Shown one piece after another: positions 10,601 to 22,647 of a stretch of DNA of 64,000 nt (positions are counted from its first letter, which is position 1; every line of letters begins with the position of its first letter). The notes below the pieces were generated by a model. That model searched no databases. It was not told the DNA's origin and saw nothing but the letters and a program-made list of their open reading frames with translations. A program made the translations under genes and the position numbers. Location of the stretch: NCBI RefSeq assembly GCF_902167145.1, contig NC_050097.1, positions 116,221,982-116,285,981 on the forward strand, written 5' to 3'. This DNA is from Zea mays (taxonomy: Eukaryota > Streptophyta > Magnoliopsida > Poales > Poaceae).

Positions 10601-13106
10601 CGATCACCCCAAATTTCAACTACTCATCCATCATGCTGTCCAGTCCACCTAAGACTAGCCAGACTCATATTCCAGTCATACGAACTCCGGTGACTGTGAT
10701 TTTTATTCCAGTAGGGAACTTCCCATCTGGTCACCCATCCCAGATTTCTCCAAGTTGAGCATGCTTAACTTTGGGATTCTTTCAAGCCAGACTTCCCAAA
10801 AGAAAGGCGAACCATGTTTGTATGGATATGTCTTCAATCCTATAAAACCTGGCCCAAGATACCACAACCCACTGGACAAGAATACCACAACATTCCAGCT
10901 ATTTGGGTCCCGCCTCACTGCTGTCTGATGTGACACAGTAGGTAGGAACAGTTTCCACCAACATAAACATCTGCCCAAGAAAAGCCCAAAAATAATTCCT
11001 CGCACCCCGCTCAAAAATACATTTGTATTTTTGATTTTCCAAATATCTCTAAATATTCAAATTCTAGAATATTCCTTTCCTTTTCTTTTTCTCCCTATGA
11101 CTATAAAATCCAAAACTCCTCCATCCAAACTCAGATTTCAGTCATTCTTGTTTCTAAAATTCTTGTCAAACTATTCCCTATCCAACCATGTCATCCCTTA
11201 AGCATGGTTCATATTCCAGAAAACTCCCAAAATACTCTTGTCCCATATTCTGCCTATAACTCTCCTGTTCATATTAAGTCAGACGATTCATTCGTCACTA
11301 TTCTCACCAACAGTGAACTTCACTGTGCTACACCACATACACCCAGTTATAAATACACCCAGCTACCCTCTCCCACTCCGCACACTCAACACCCTCAGCC
11401 AAGGCAAACACCCCACCCACTCAGTTACTCCGCTCTGCCGGCTACACGCATAGTGTCGCTTCGTCTCCAGTCCACCCTCCTGGTAAGCACCTTCGCTCCA
11501 CCACCAGCAGTATCTCAACACCACATGACATAGATTCTACTCAGGACTCTACCCATCCATATATCGCTATTCTGACCACTATACTAAATATTTGTTGGTA
11601 TACTTGTTGGTTTGTATGTTTGTTTGTTCATGTTGCATAGTTATCGGAGCATTCATGCTATCTCGTGGAGGCCAGATCTGCGAGTCTACGCCAGGCAGTG
11701 GAGCTAGAAGCCAGTTCTACGAGCTCCTCTTCCCCCTTCGCCGGATAAGCACGACAAGCTCACTGGATCCCTTTGATGCATAAATTACCTATGTTTTTCA
11801 ACCACAACCCTCAGCCTATTATTTTACGCATGATACGATTTTGAGACAAGTTATTATGGCCACCCAGCCGCTTGCCGCAATCAATCCCTGATATATTTGT
11901 TATAAATGATTTGAGGAAAGGTGTGAGTTTTCAAAAGAAAATGCTTTTCAAAATGTGTATGATGAAGGGTTTTCACCCTTATCACCTTTGAGTAGGGATG
12001 ATCAGGGACTCCCTAGGTTAGGGGAGGGCCAAAGTGATGACTCAGCTGGTTTAGGTGTGAGCAGAAGGATTGTCCCCTCACATAAGGACCGGTTTGTCAT
12101 CCTTCACTACCTGTACTGATGATAAGTACAACCACTCGAGACTGTGTGGGCAGTCACTCAATCTGAACTCGTACGGTCCAACCCCAGTGTTATGAAGGCT
12201 GGGGAGCACCGGGAGGATAAGGAGGGGGAATGTTTTTTCCGGTTTGGACATGGCGGTGGCCTGACTCCTTCCGGTATAACCGTTAAGGTTAGGACGTGCG
12301 AGGAAAGAATGAGATTCGGCATTCGGGTCTCACGACGGTGAGATCGCAGAAACCGGACTAGTGGGTAAAGTGTACACCTCTGCGCAGAGTTTGAAAACCT
12401 ATTCGAATAGTCCATGTCCACAAGAATGGACGAGTCTGGTATGGTATGGCAATTAATGTTTTGTTTTCAAAAAAGGGTGTGTTTGAGAAAAATGGTTTTT
12501 AAAAGGTCCGGCGGTTGAGCCGTGAGCTATGGTGGACGGGAAGTCCAGTTGCTGTTTTTGAAAATGAAAACCAGTGGGAAACTGCTGAGATACCTAGATG
12601 GTTTAGTCCAAGAAATTTTATTCTATACTAAAAACTTCCTGCTCCTTTGGTAGAGGATGCGCTTTGAAAAATACAAAATGTTTTACAAAGCAACCCTGCA
12701 AAAATATTGTTGTTTCTGCAAAATATCCTGAGCTCCACATATTCCATGCATTATATCTGATTTCCCCATTCCGCGGGTGAAGGTGGGCTGCGGAGTACGT
12801 TTGTATTCACCCTTGCTTATTTGTTGTTTTTCACAAAAGAAGATCAGGTAAGAGTTACGACTGTTCCCAACCTTGCCTATGGCTGTTGGAACGCTGATTT
12901 GCTTCGCTGCGTATATCGGGCTGCTTCAGCCCCACTCTGATGATATGTCCTGAGTTGTGGACCAACTCTTAAAGTTGTTCTCCACCTTTATAGGTTTGTC
13001 TCGTTTAAGTAGATCTAAAACTATCTGATGTATAAATGTGTTTACTAGCATCCTGGGACTAGTAATTGTATCACATTTGAGTCCCAAAGGATTGGGGCGC
13101 TTCAGG

Positions 13107-13118
13107 TGGTATCAGAAC
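13107..13118 (+). promoter_or_regulatory. primer-binding site of element A
   Basis: TGGTATCAGAAC, two bases after the LTR. One base differs from the initiator-methionine tRNA site TGGTATCAGAGC. Confidence 0.8.
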
Positions 13119-13252
13119 TATTAGGTTGGCCGCAGGACGTAACCCTTAGCCTGATCAAAAGTTTTTGAGTCAAAACTATTTTCTTTAAAAAATTCTTGCT
13201 CTCATCCCTTCATTTCAAAAATGTTTTCCCCTTTCCTTCTCTCAGAAGTCAG

Positions 13253-13409
13253 ATGGAGGTTCAATGCCAAACCAGCTTTTGCCAGAATGAAGATGGTTTC
13301 CTCAAGTTGCTGAGAGCATGCACAGTTTGCCTCGGAATCAGGAGCCAGCCAGAGTATGATGGTCATGAATTCGTCGAGCATGGCACAGAGAAGTGTGTCA
13401 TGGCTGTAT
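13253..13409 (+). pseudogene. element A ORF, N-terminal part
   Basis: Starts at the ATG at 13253 (MEVQCQTSFC) about 150 bases after the LTR, a normal position for the first ORF. The frame reads into the insertion point of B at 13409 and resumes at 21716. Only about 52 residues are present here. No domain recognised: it is not a CCHC gag and has no protease or RT motif. Confidence 0.6.
13405..13409 (+). repeat. target-site duplication, left of element B
   Basis: TGTAT, identical to 21711-21715. The reading frame of A is continuous across the site, confirming a clean insertion. Confidence 0.92.
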
Positions 13410-16400
13410 TGTCACACCCGGGTTTTAGGGGCACAGGATCACCAGGGGTGCAAACATAATCACCAGGTGTGCTGGGACCAAGTCTCACACATATGATGAA
13501 TGATGGCACAGGATCGAATGTCACATCTTTACTATATAATAGGAGTTTTGTAAAATAAATACATAATTACATTATAAGGAGACAACAGTTCAGCAACCCA
13601 AAGTTGACTGGGAGACGACGGCCTAGATCTCTCACGAACTCATCGCAGCATCCTCCATGCGCCTCATCCTGTGGTACCTGTTCTTGACCTGTGGGGGGGG
13701 GGGGTGTGAGACAGCAAGAGTGAGCTCACATACGTTCATCGCTCAACAAGTTGTGGGGAATAATGTGCATGAACTCGCCAAAGGTGGGAGCTCACATGAA
13801 GTGTAAGGCTTACCAAAGAGGATGGTTGAAGCTGAGCATTGCTTTTAGAGTTGGTCAAAATTTTATTAGCATTTACTAAGTATAAGTAAATACCAACCCA
13901 ATTAAGTAATAGAACAAAAGTAACAACATCACCTATGATGCAATGCATATGACAAATTGAATTTAGTTCCATATATTAATCATCAGAGAGTCCTGAGCTG
14001 CTCATGACCGTGAGCTCGGCTAGTATACCAGTTTTACACTCTGCAGAGGTTGTACCCTTTACCCACAAGTCGTGTATCCCATGTCGCCAGGGTTAGCTAG
14101 ACCCTTAGACACTACCGAGGTGAATGGCTAGGGATCCACTACGAGGCCTTTACAAAGTTCCACTAGCTTCTGAAAACCCGCTATAGTTTATGAGAAGCGC
14201 ACTTCCAAGAATCCCCCATCTGACCGCCATCGCAGCAAAATCAACCCGAGAACCTCCTTGCATGCAACTCCCCTACTGCCCTTGCCCCTTTCGGGTAAGG
14301 TAGTCTTCCGCTAGCTTTCCTAATTAATCAGCCAAGGGTGTCCATAAACCCTTGTGGTGGCACGTGTTTCTCAAGTTAAGCTCTATGTTCCAATTAATAT
14401 TAATGATCTTGACATGAACATAAATAGAATAACAAAATAACTGGAACATAGATATGATAAATAATTATCCCAAATCCATGTAAAGCAATAGCAAACTATC
14501 CAAGTGATTCAGGGGTAAACAAGGTAATGAGATAAACAATCTAGGGTAACCTATTGGGTCCCATCAAAATTAACCTATGCATGAATAAATGATATTAAAG
14601 AACATTATTGGGTAAAAAGTGGACAAAGGCACAACTTGCTCTTCAGATTCTCGTGACCTCACCGCTATTCGTAGCAATACATACAAATAGGCAAGGATTA
14701 TATAAAAATAACAGTACACCAAATATGTAAACAAAACACACAGTAATATTCTACATTAAAAATAAAATTCTAGGAACATAAATCATTAATTTTGGAGTTA
14801 TAGATTTTGAGATATGAATTTTCAAAGGTTTTATGTGCTTGAAATATGATTAATTGAGAGATTAATTTTATTACTATTTTCATGCCAAAATAGAGACTCT
14901 AAGTGATATATAAATATATTACAAAATTTTATAAACTGGAATGGATTAATTTGAAGTTCATATGAATTTTCTATGAATTTTAGCAAGTTTCTGCAATAAA
15001 TTTAATACTAAAATTCGTTTTCTAATTGATTTTATGAATATTATCCACTGTCTGGACCTCGCATCAATTTCCAGAGAGTCCAGGGGTCACTGCGCAAAAT
15101 AACCTAGACACAGCGCACAGCCGAACGGGACGGCGGGTTGATTTTCTGATGTCATAAGGTCTCTTATGCAAAAACGGCAGGGCGAAGGGGTATGGAGCGC
15201 CGCTGGCCGTCCGATCTAAAGTGGATGACCATGATTAGACTCTTCCTGCGCGAACCGGTAAGCAAATCCCACCTTTGGATCCAGGATCAAAGGTGTACAC
15301 CGAGTATAACGCGGAATCATCCAGATCCGCCCGATACCGAATCTACGCGCCAGATTTAACATCACGAAGAGTTAACCTATGACCTAATCACAGCCGTCGA
15401 ACACCAGATCCACGGCTGGTGACCTTCCCCCAACCTGACCGACGCGCGCAATGGCGCCACCCACCCCCACGGTGGCGGCCATGGCCGGCGATGGCCAGAC
15501 CACGATTCCGGGACCAAAGCCTCGATCTAATGCGCGCCATGCGATGAGTGGACAAAGGCGAGGGCGGGCAACTGATTCTTACCAACAATTGCGCAGTTCA
15601 GAGCTGAGACCATGGGGAGAGGCTGACCACGGCGGCTCCTGCGCTCCGGCGAGCAATTCCTTGAGCATAGGTGGGCAATCCCGCGTGGCAAGGGCATAGA
15701 CACCTTTCTTCGAACTTGCAGAAGACTTTGGGCGCTATACTGAAAGCCTAGGCGTCGGCGACTCCAATGTTCTCTCGCGGCGGTGGAATTCTTTCGCCAA
15801 GGCGCCTCCCGGTGAAGGATTTGGGGACGGCACGGGCGAGTATAGGTGCGAGGGGGTCACAGAGGTCGGATGAAGACGAGGGAGATACGAACCCGGGGAT
15901 CGGGGCTCCCTATATGGGCACGATGTGGCCGGCGCCCCAACGGACTCGCGTGAGGGTTGAGCATGCCGCCATGCCCGGAAATTCTGTTGGGGGCGGAGCT
16001 GACATGTGGGGTCTAGCTGTAATCGAGATAGGGGCATGTGACGAAAGGATGGGCACGCGGAGGAAGCGGCTGGCCAGTGGGCCCCGTTTAGCCGCGACAC
16101 GGCGTGGACGTGAGTAGCAGCCGCGGTGCGGGCCCGCGAGACAGTCAGCCAACCAGGCGCGCGGTGATCTCGCGGTTGGGCCGCGCGGGGTGGAAAACAA
16201 CCGTGGGCCAGAAAGGAGGTAGTCGGCCCATGCAAGGTTTTGTCCTTTTCTTTTTATTTTTCCATTTTCTTTTTCTCCCTTTCCAATTCAAATTTAAATC
16301 CTAGTTTAAATTTAAACTTGTGGCCAATTTATCTCCAGATGATATTGCGCCATAAACAGTACTACTTTTTAAATATATTTATATATTATTTATATTTTTA

Positions 16401-16671
16401 TATCCCTTCTCTTTTTCTTATTTTCAAACCCTAATTTTCAATTCAGGGTTTAATCCATTTTCTAGTTATTTCTATATTATTATTGTCCTCATTATTTTTA
16501 TTTAATGCACAAATGTATAAATTCCCAACATGATGCATATTCTTTTATTTTGGTATCATTTGTTTTAATTAATCACTATTAATATATATGTATGCTCTTT
16601 TTACGATGCAAATATGGCACATAAAATAAGGAGACCTCATATATTCCTTTTATACAGTTTTGAGTATTACA
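13410..16671 (-). repeat. 3' LTR of element B
   Basis: 3262 bases, closely matching 18424-21710. The main length differences are a 30-base gap near 14640 relative to 19646-19675 and small changes at the outer end. A GC-rich island (about 15390-16200) with long chance ORFs surrounds the predicted promoter. Confidence 0.92.
15910..15918 (-). promoter_or_regulatory. TATA-like box in LTR of B
   Basis: On the minus strand CCATATAGGGAGCCCC, also at 20948-20955 in the other LTR. It would make U3 about 760 bases and R-U5 about 2.5 kb. Inferred from sequence only. Confidence 0.4.
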
Positions 16672-16675
16672 AATT

Positions 16676-16686
16676 CTACCCCCTTA
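16676..16686 (-). promoter_or_regulatory. polypurine tract of element B
   Basis: TAAGGGGGTAG on the element strand, five bases before the LTR, the start site for plus-strand DNA synthesis. Confidence 0.8.
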
Positions 16687-16690
16687 ACAG

Positions 16691-16710
16691 AAATCTCGTC
16701 CTCGAGATTT
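16691..16710 (-). promoter_or_regulatory. AGGA-loop hairpin before the polypurine tract of B
   Basis: Eight-base arms AAATCTCG and CGAGATTT enclose AGGA on the element strand (TCCT on plus), 19 bases from the LTR. Related hairpins with different arm sequence occur in A and F. Confidence 0.7.
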
Positions 16711-18408
16711 GTAAGGAAAGGGTGTATGCTCATATTGTCTCAACACATATGCACAAACAAAAATCTCAGCATGATGCATTATTTATTAGCAACACATGTG
16801 GTCAATTAGACCTTATTATTCCTCCTAAAACAGTATCATACCAATTACTAACTAAAGTAACATTTAGATCTTACAAATAGTAATAATATATATTTATATA
16901 TTTATGTAGCTTGGTGGAGCTGATGGTGGTGGTGGAGGTAGTGGAAGATTGGGAGAGCATAGGTATCCAGCTACTATTTATGTGGGATATAAACTGAACA
17001 GGTTGAGGTAAGAAAGATTATGGCAAGGAAAAGACTTTATCCAAAATGTTTAAGTCCTGATTCATCTCGAGATTCGCTTAGACTGTTATACCCTTCCTTA
17101 TCGATGTTGATATTTTTTCCTCCGGTCTTGGTCTCATTGATTCTAGGTTAGTGTATATTATCGGGGTTGGAAAATATGGTTAAGATAGATAATGAGGTAA
17201 ACCACGTGATGTAGATCAAAAGTTTGTTTGATGTGAGGTGGGGATAGATAGATTATGCAATCCATCATGACTCTATTAGTTAGATAAGATCTCATGCATG
17301 TGGCTGAGTTGGTTTAAGGCACTAGTTTAGTTTTAAGTGCATGAGGGTATGGCCTTGTCTCTAGTTCCAGCATTAAGTAACTTACTCTAGATTAGATCAT
17401 AATAGATTAGATAAAATCTAGATTAGATTGGATATGACTAGATTATACTAGTTTAAGTTAAATAGATCTATTAGGGTAGGATATATATTATTAGGATATG
17501 CTAGAATCCTTTGAGATAGGATGGATTGTACGGTACATGCAGGTCAGAGTCTCTGCTAACAGAGGGATTATGCAACTATCGGGTGGTTAAGATAGTTGCA
17601 TATGGCCAGGTTGGACTAAGACTTTAATTTAGGTTAAAATATATCTATAAGAATAGGATCCAATCTTATTTTACCAGTATTGTTTAACATGTTTGTCCAT
17701 TAGATTAGATCTAATCAGGTTAGATGGGATCGAAATTAAGTGGTGTAATCAGATTAGGATAGATAAGATCTACTTAATTTATTTTGGAATAGATCATGTT
17801 TGTTACACCATTATGAGATAAGCAAGTGGTGGGAATAAGTATGCTTATTAGGACAAGACGAGTCTCGAAGAATAAGATAGAATCTTTTCGAGATAAGATG
17901 AATCTATTAAGGTAAGAGAATATCTTTTAAAATAAGATGGATCTATTTAGATAAGAGAGAATCTTGTAAGATAAGATGGATTTATATGAAATAGGTACAC
18001 TTTAATGGAGGATAATCTAAGTTGTTTAGTTATCTTATGAATTCTATTTATTTATATCTATAGGTAAAGGTAGATGTAATTGTGGACATTACTCCACGAC
18101 TAATCACACTCAATCAAAGATCCAAATCAGACAGGTACCCTAAGAACAAACACTTAAACGTATAGATACCTATAAAAATAGTTTTTTTCCTAGGAGTAGG
18201 TCTCCTATTCCTAAAAGTCACTTTAGGTACAGGATTTCAAAGTGTGAAATCCACATTTGTCTTTGGAAAGAAAAGGTAAGAATAATCAGAGTATAGCGGA
18301 AATAGATGAGAAAAGAATAAGAAAAGTTTAGAAAAGAATCAGAGTAGCAAAGGTAAGTAGACAATGGTTGTCCAGTTCTATCTAGGTTTCGTCCTACAGT
18401 CAACATTC

Positions 18409-18419
18409 CTCTGATACCA
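18409..18419 (-). promoter_or_regulatory. primer-binding site of element B
   Basis: Element-strand TGGTATCAGAG, four bases beyond the LTR end, complementary to initiator-methionine tRNA. Confidence 0.85.
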
Positions 18420-18423
18420 CTTC

Positions 18424-21400
18424 TGTCACACCCAGGTTTTAGGGGCACCAAGACCCGGGCGTGAACATAATCACCAGGTGTGCTGGGACCAAGTCTCACA
18501 CATATGATGAATCATGGCATAGGATCGAATGTCACATCTTTACTATATAATAGGAGTTTTGTAAAACAAATACATAATTACATTATAAGGAGACAACAGT
18601 CCAGCAACCCAAAGTTGACTGGGAGACGACGACCTAGATCTCTCACGAACACATCGCAGCATCCTCCATGCGCCTCATCCTGTGGTACCTGTTCTTGACC
18701 TGTGGGGGGTGTGAGACAGCAAGAGTGAGCTCACATACGTTCATCGCTCAACAAGTTGTGGGGAATAATGTGCATGAACTCGCCAAAGGTGGGAGCTCAC
18801 GTGAAGTGTAAGGCTTACCAAAGAGGATGGTTGAAGCTGAGCATTGCTTTTAGAGTTGGTCAAAATTTTATTAGCAATTACTAAGTATAAGTAAATACCA
18901 ACCCAATTAAGTAATAGAACAAAAGTAACAACATCACCTGCGATGCAATGCATACGACAAATTGAATTTAGTTCCATATATTAATCATCAGAGAGTCCTG
19001 AGCTGCTCATGACCGTGAGCTCGGCTAGTATACCAGTTTTACACTCTGCAAAGGTTGTACCCTTTACCCACAAGTCGTGTATCCCATGTCGCCAGGGTTA
19101 GCTAGACCCTTAGACACTACCGAGGTGAATGGCTAGGGATCCACTACGAGGCCTTTACAAAGTTCCACTAGCTTCCGAAAACCCGCTACAGTTTATGAGA
19201 AGCGCACTTGCAAGAATCCCCCGTCTGACCGCCATCACAGCAAAATCAACCCGAGAACCTCCTTGCATGCAACTCCCCTACTGCCCTTGCCCCTTTCGGG
19301 TAAGGTAGTCTTCCGCTAGCTTTCCTAATTAATCAGCCAAGGGCGTCCATAAACCCTTGTGGTGGCACGTGTTTCTCAAGTTAAGCTCTATGTTCCAATT
19401 AATATTAATGATCTTGACATGAACATAAATAGAATAACAAAATAACTGGAACATAGATATGATAAATAATTATCCCAAATCCATGTAAAGCAATAGCAAA
19501 CTACCCAAGTGATTCAGGGGTAAACAAGGTAATGAGATAAACAATCTAGGGTAACCTATTGGGTCCCATCAAAATTAACCTATGCATGAATAAATGATAT
19601 TAAAGAACATTATTGGGTAAAAAGTGGACAAGGGCACAACTTGCTTGGGACTTGAGATTCCAGGTACCAACTTGCTCTTCAGATTCTCGTGACCTCACCG
19701 CTATTCGTAGCAATACATACAAATAGGCAAGGATCATATAAAAATAACAGTACACCAAACATGTAAACAAAACACACAGTAATATTCTACACATTAAAAA
19801 TAAAATTCTAGGAACATAAATCATTAATTTTGGAGTTATAGATTTTGAGATATGAATTTTCAAAGGTTTTATGTGCTTGAAATATGATTAATTGAGAGAT
19901 TAATTTTATTACTATTTTCATGCCAAAATAGAGACTCTAAGTGATATATAAATATATTACAAAATTTTATAAACTGGAATGGATTAATTTGAAGTTCATA
20001 TGAATTTTCTATGAATTTTAGCAAGTTTCTGCAATAAATTTAATACTAAAATTCATTTTCTAATTGATTTTATGAATATTATCCACTGTCTGGACCTCGC
20101 ATCAATTTCCAGAGAGTCCAGGGTCACTGCGCAAAATAACCTAGACACAGCGCACAGCCGAACGGGACGGCAGGTTGATTTTCTGATGTCATAAGGTCTC
20201 TTATGCAAAAACGGCAGGGCGAAGGGGTCTGGAGCGCCGCTGGCCGTCCGATCTAAAGTGGATGACCATGATTAGACACTTCCCTGCGCGAACCGGTAAG
20301 CAAATCCCACCGTTGGATCCAGGATCAAAGGTGTACACCGAGTATAACGCGGAATCATCCTGATCCGCCCGATACTGAATCTACGCGCCAGATTTAACAT
20401 CACGAAGAGTTAACCTATGACCTAATCACAGCCGTCGAACACCAGATCCACGGCTGGTGACCTTCCCCCAACCCGACCGACGCGTGCAATGGCGCCACCC
20501 ACCCCCACGGCGGCGGCCATGGTCGGCGATGGCCAGACCACGATTCCGGGACCAAAGCCTCGATCTAACGCGCGCCATGCGATGAGTGGACAAAGGCTAG
20601 GGCGGGCAACCGATTCTTACCAACAATTGCGCGGTTCAGAGCTAAGACCACAGCGAGAGGCTGACCGCGGCGGCTCCTGCGCTCCGGCGAGCAATTCCTC
20701 GAGCATAGGTGGGCAATCCCGCGTGGCAAGGGCATAGACACCTTTCTTCGAACTTGTAGAAGACTTTGGGCGCTATACCGAAAGCCTAGGCGTCGGCGAC
20801 TCCAATGTTCTCTCGCGGCGGTGGAATTCTTCCGCCAAGGCGGCTCTCGGTGAAGGATTTGGGGACGGCGCGGGCGAGTACAGGTGCGAGGGGGTCACGG
20901 AGGTCGGATGAAGACGAGGGAGAGACGAACCCGGGGATCGGGGCTCCCTATATGGGCACGATGTGGTCGGCGCCCCAACGGACTCGCGTGAGGGTTGAGC
21001 ATGCCGCCATGCCCGGAAATTCTGTTGGGGGCGGAGCTAACATGTGGGGTCCAGCTGTAATCGAGACAGGGGCATGTGATGGAAGGATGGGCACGCGGAG
21101 GAAGCGGCTGGCCAGTGGGCCCCGTTTAGCCGCGACACGGCGTGGACGCGAGTAGCAGCCGCGGTGCGGGCCCCGCGAGACAGTCAGCCAACCAGGCGCG
21201 CGGTGAACTCGCGGTTGGGCCGCGCGGGGTGGAAAACAACCGTGGGCCAGAAAGGAGGTAGTCGGCCCATGCAAGGTTTTGTCCTTTTCTTTTTATTTTT
21301 CCATTTTCTTTTTCTCCCTTTCCAATTCAAATTTAAATCCTAGTTTAAATTTAAACTTGTGGCCAATTTATCTCCAGATGATATTGCGCCATAAACAGTA

Positions 21401-21710
21401 CTACTTTTTAAATATATTTATATATTATTTATATTTTTATATCCCTTCTCTTTTTCTTATTTTCAAACCCTAATTTTCAATTCAGGGTTTAATCCATTTT
21501 CTAGTTATTTCTATATTATTATTGTCCTCATTATTTTTATTTAATGCACAAACGTATAAATTCCCAACATGATGCATATTCTTTTATTTTGGTATCATTT
21601 GTTTTAATTAATCACTATTAATATATATGTATGCTCTTTTTACGATGCAAATATGGCACATAAAATAAGGAGACCTCATATATTCCTTTTATACAATTTT
21701 GAGTATTACA
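18424..21710 (-). repeat. 5' LTR of element B
   Basis: 3287 bases. Ends in the dinucleotides expected of LTRs (TG...CA on either strand). It contains the GC-rich island at about 20430-21240 matching the other LTR. Confidence 0.92.
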
Positions 21711-21715
21711 TGTAT
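21711..21715 (+). repeat. target-site duplication, right of element B
   Basis: TGTAT, identical to 13405-13409. Confidence 0.92.
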
Positions 21716-22647
21716 ACATTAGATCCAGTCCGCACCATGTGGAATGAAGTGTCACTGCTGCTGGGCACAGATTCAAAGACACCTGCCAAGTCGTCGCTCG
21801 TAAGGCATTGAGGGCCCTGTGTCAGATTTATGAAGTAGAAGTGGCCGACACACCGCTCAGATTCTTTCCGCCCTTTCAGAGAGACCGCCCCGTTTGGATG
21901 GCTAGGATGCGTGCATTGGAAGGTCAGCAGCTGCTTGAGGACGACCCCACAGTCACGTACCTCACTGCATACCTGCTCACCCTAGATGCACGGTATGATT
22001 TCTTGGCTCGGCACCACCGTTAGATAATCGCCCGAGCAGAAGATACAGAGATGCTCAATCGTCAGCTCCATGTGGATCTCACCACAGCTCAAGCCCGTGC
22101 AACTGCCTTGGAAAGTCATGAAGTCATTGTTGTTGAAGCCCTGAAGCAAGCCAAGGATGAGCATGTTCAGAAGTTGATGGAGGCCTACTTGGTAACCCGT
22201 AACCAACATAGAGCCCTACGTATCCAAGAGCCCGCTTCATCCAACCCAGTTCAACCCATGAGAGCTGAAGATCCCCAGATTCTTGAAGGTCACCCGGTCT
22301 CTATCAGAGGAGAGAAGAAGGCTTGGGAACTTCCAGAAGGAGCCATAGTCTTGGAAGGAATTCCAGTCTCCCATAAGGCTATGGACAAGCAAGAGCACCC
22401 TGAAGCCTCCCAAGATCCCCCGCCAGAGTTGTTTGAGCCCCTCACCATGAACAAGATTTCAGCACGATCCCTTGAAGTCAAGGGAGAAGCTGAAAGCACC
22501 CCGCCAGCACCGCCGCCCTCTGAAGAGCTACAAGAGCCAGTCCAGCTTGAAGAAGAGTTCGACCCCGTCTTGCCATCTCAATCACCGCCAGAAGAAGTAA
22601 TCAACATCAGCTCCCTCTTGACCCATCCAGGAGATGTCTCAGATTGA
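21716..22647 (+). pseudogene. element A ORF, main part (coiled-coil, unknown function)
   Basis: Continues the frame of 13253-13409 across B. Two in-frame stops break it: TGA at 21745-21747 (probable former Trp) and TAG at 22021-22023 (probable former Gln). Otherwise it is open for about 310 codons. Around 22051-22200 it is Glu/Gln/Leu-rich with heptad-like spacing (AQARATALESHEVIVVEALK), then an acidic Pro/Glu-rich C-terminus. No CCHC, protease, RT or integrase. It occupies the slot of the upstream ORF of element E (59142-59657), which is also coiled-coil-like, but I see no clear sequence match between them. Confidence 0.6.

Larger units (their letters stand above)
9643..13104 (+). repeat. 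5' LTR of element A
   Basis: 3462 bases matching 24388-27815 nearly throughout. Differences include extra sequence near 9925-9960 and a 16-base duplication near 11345 (ACACCCAGTTATAAAT). U3 is short (to about 10185, judged by the TATA box) and the transcribed R-U5 leader is nearly 3 kb. ORF-sized frames inside have no recognisable product. Confidence 0.9.
16672..18423 (-). other. noncoding interior of element B
   Basis: 1752 bases between the LTRs. The right part is rich in AGATTAGAT/AAGATAGAT-like short motifs (about 17200-18010). No gag, protease, RT or integrase in any frame. At its left edge lie the hairpin and polypurine tract. At its right edge is the primer-binding site. Confidence 0.75.
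13410..21710 (-). mobile_element. B: non-autonomous long-LTR element (LARD-like), nested in A
   Basis: LTRs at 13410-16671 and 18424-21710 lie in the same orientation. The element reads on the minus strand, since the primer-binding site is left of the right LTR (18409-18419) and the polypurine tract is right of the left LTR (16676-16686). LTRs start TGTAATACTC and end GGGTGTGACA on the element strand. The interior of 1.75 kb has no coding potential. The TGTAT duplication is perfect. Confidence 0.92.

Noticed and set aside
15451..16235. Several ORFs of 80-166 codons on both strands in the LTR of B (and copies at 20489-21274)
   Set aside because: They overlap in all frames in GC-rich LTR sequence, have Arg/Pro/Ser-rich low-complexity translations, and are not kept equally in both LTR copies.
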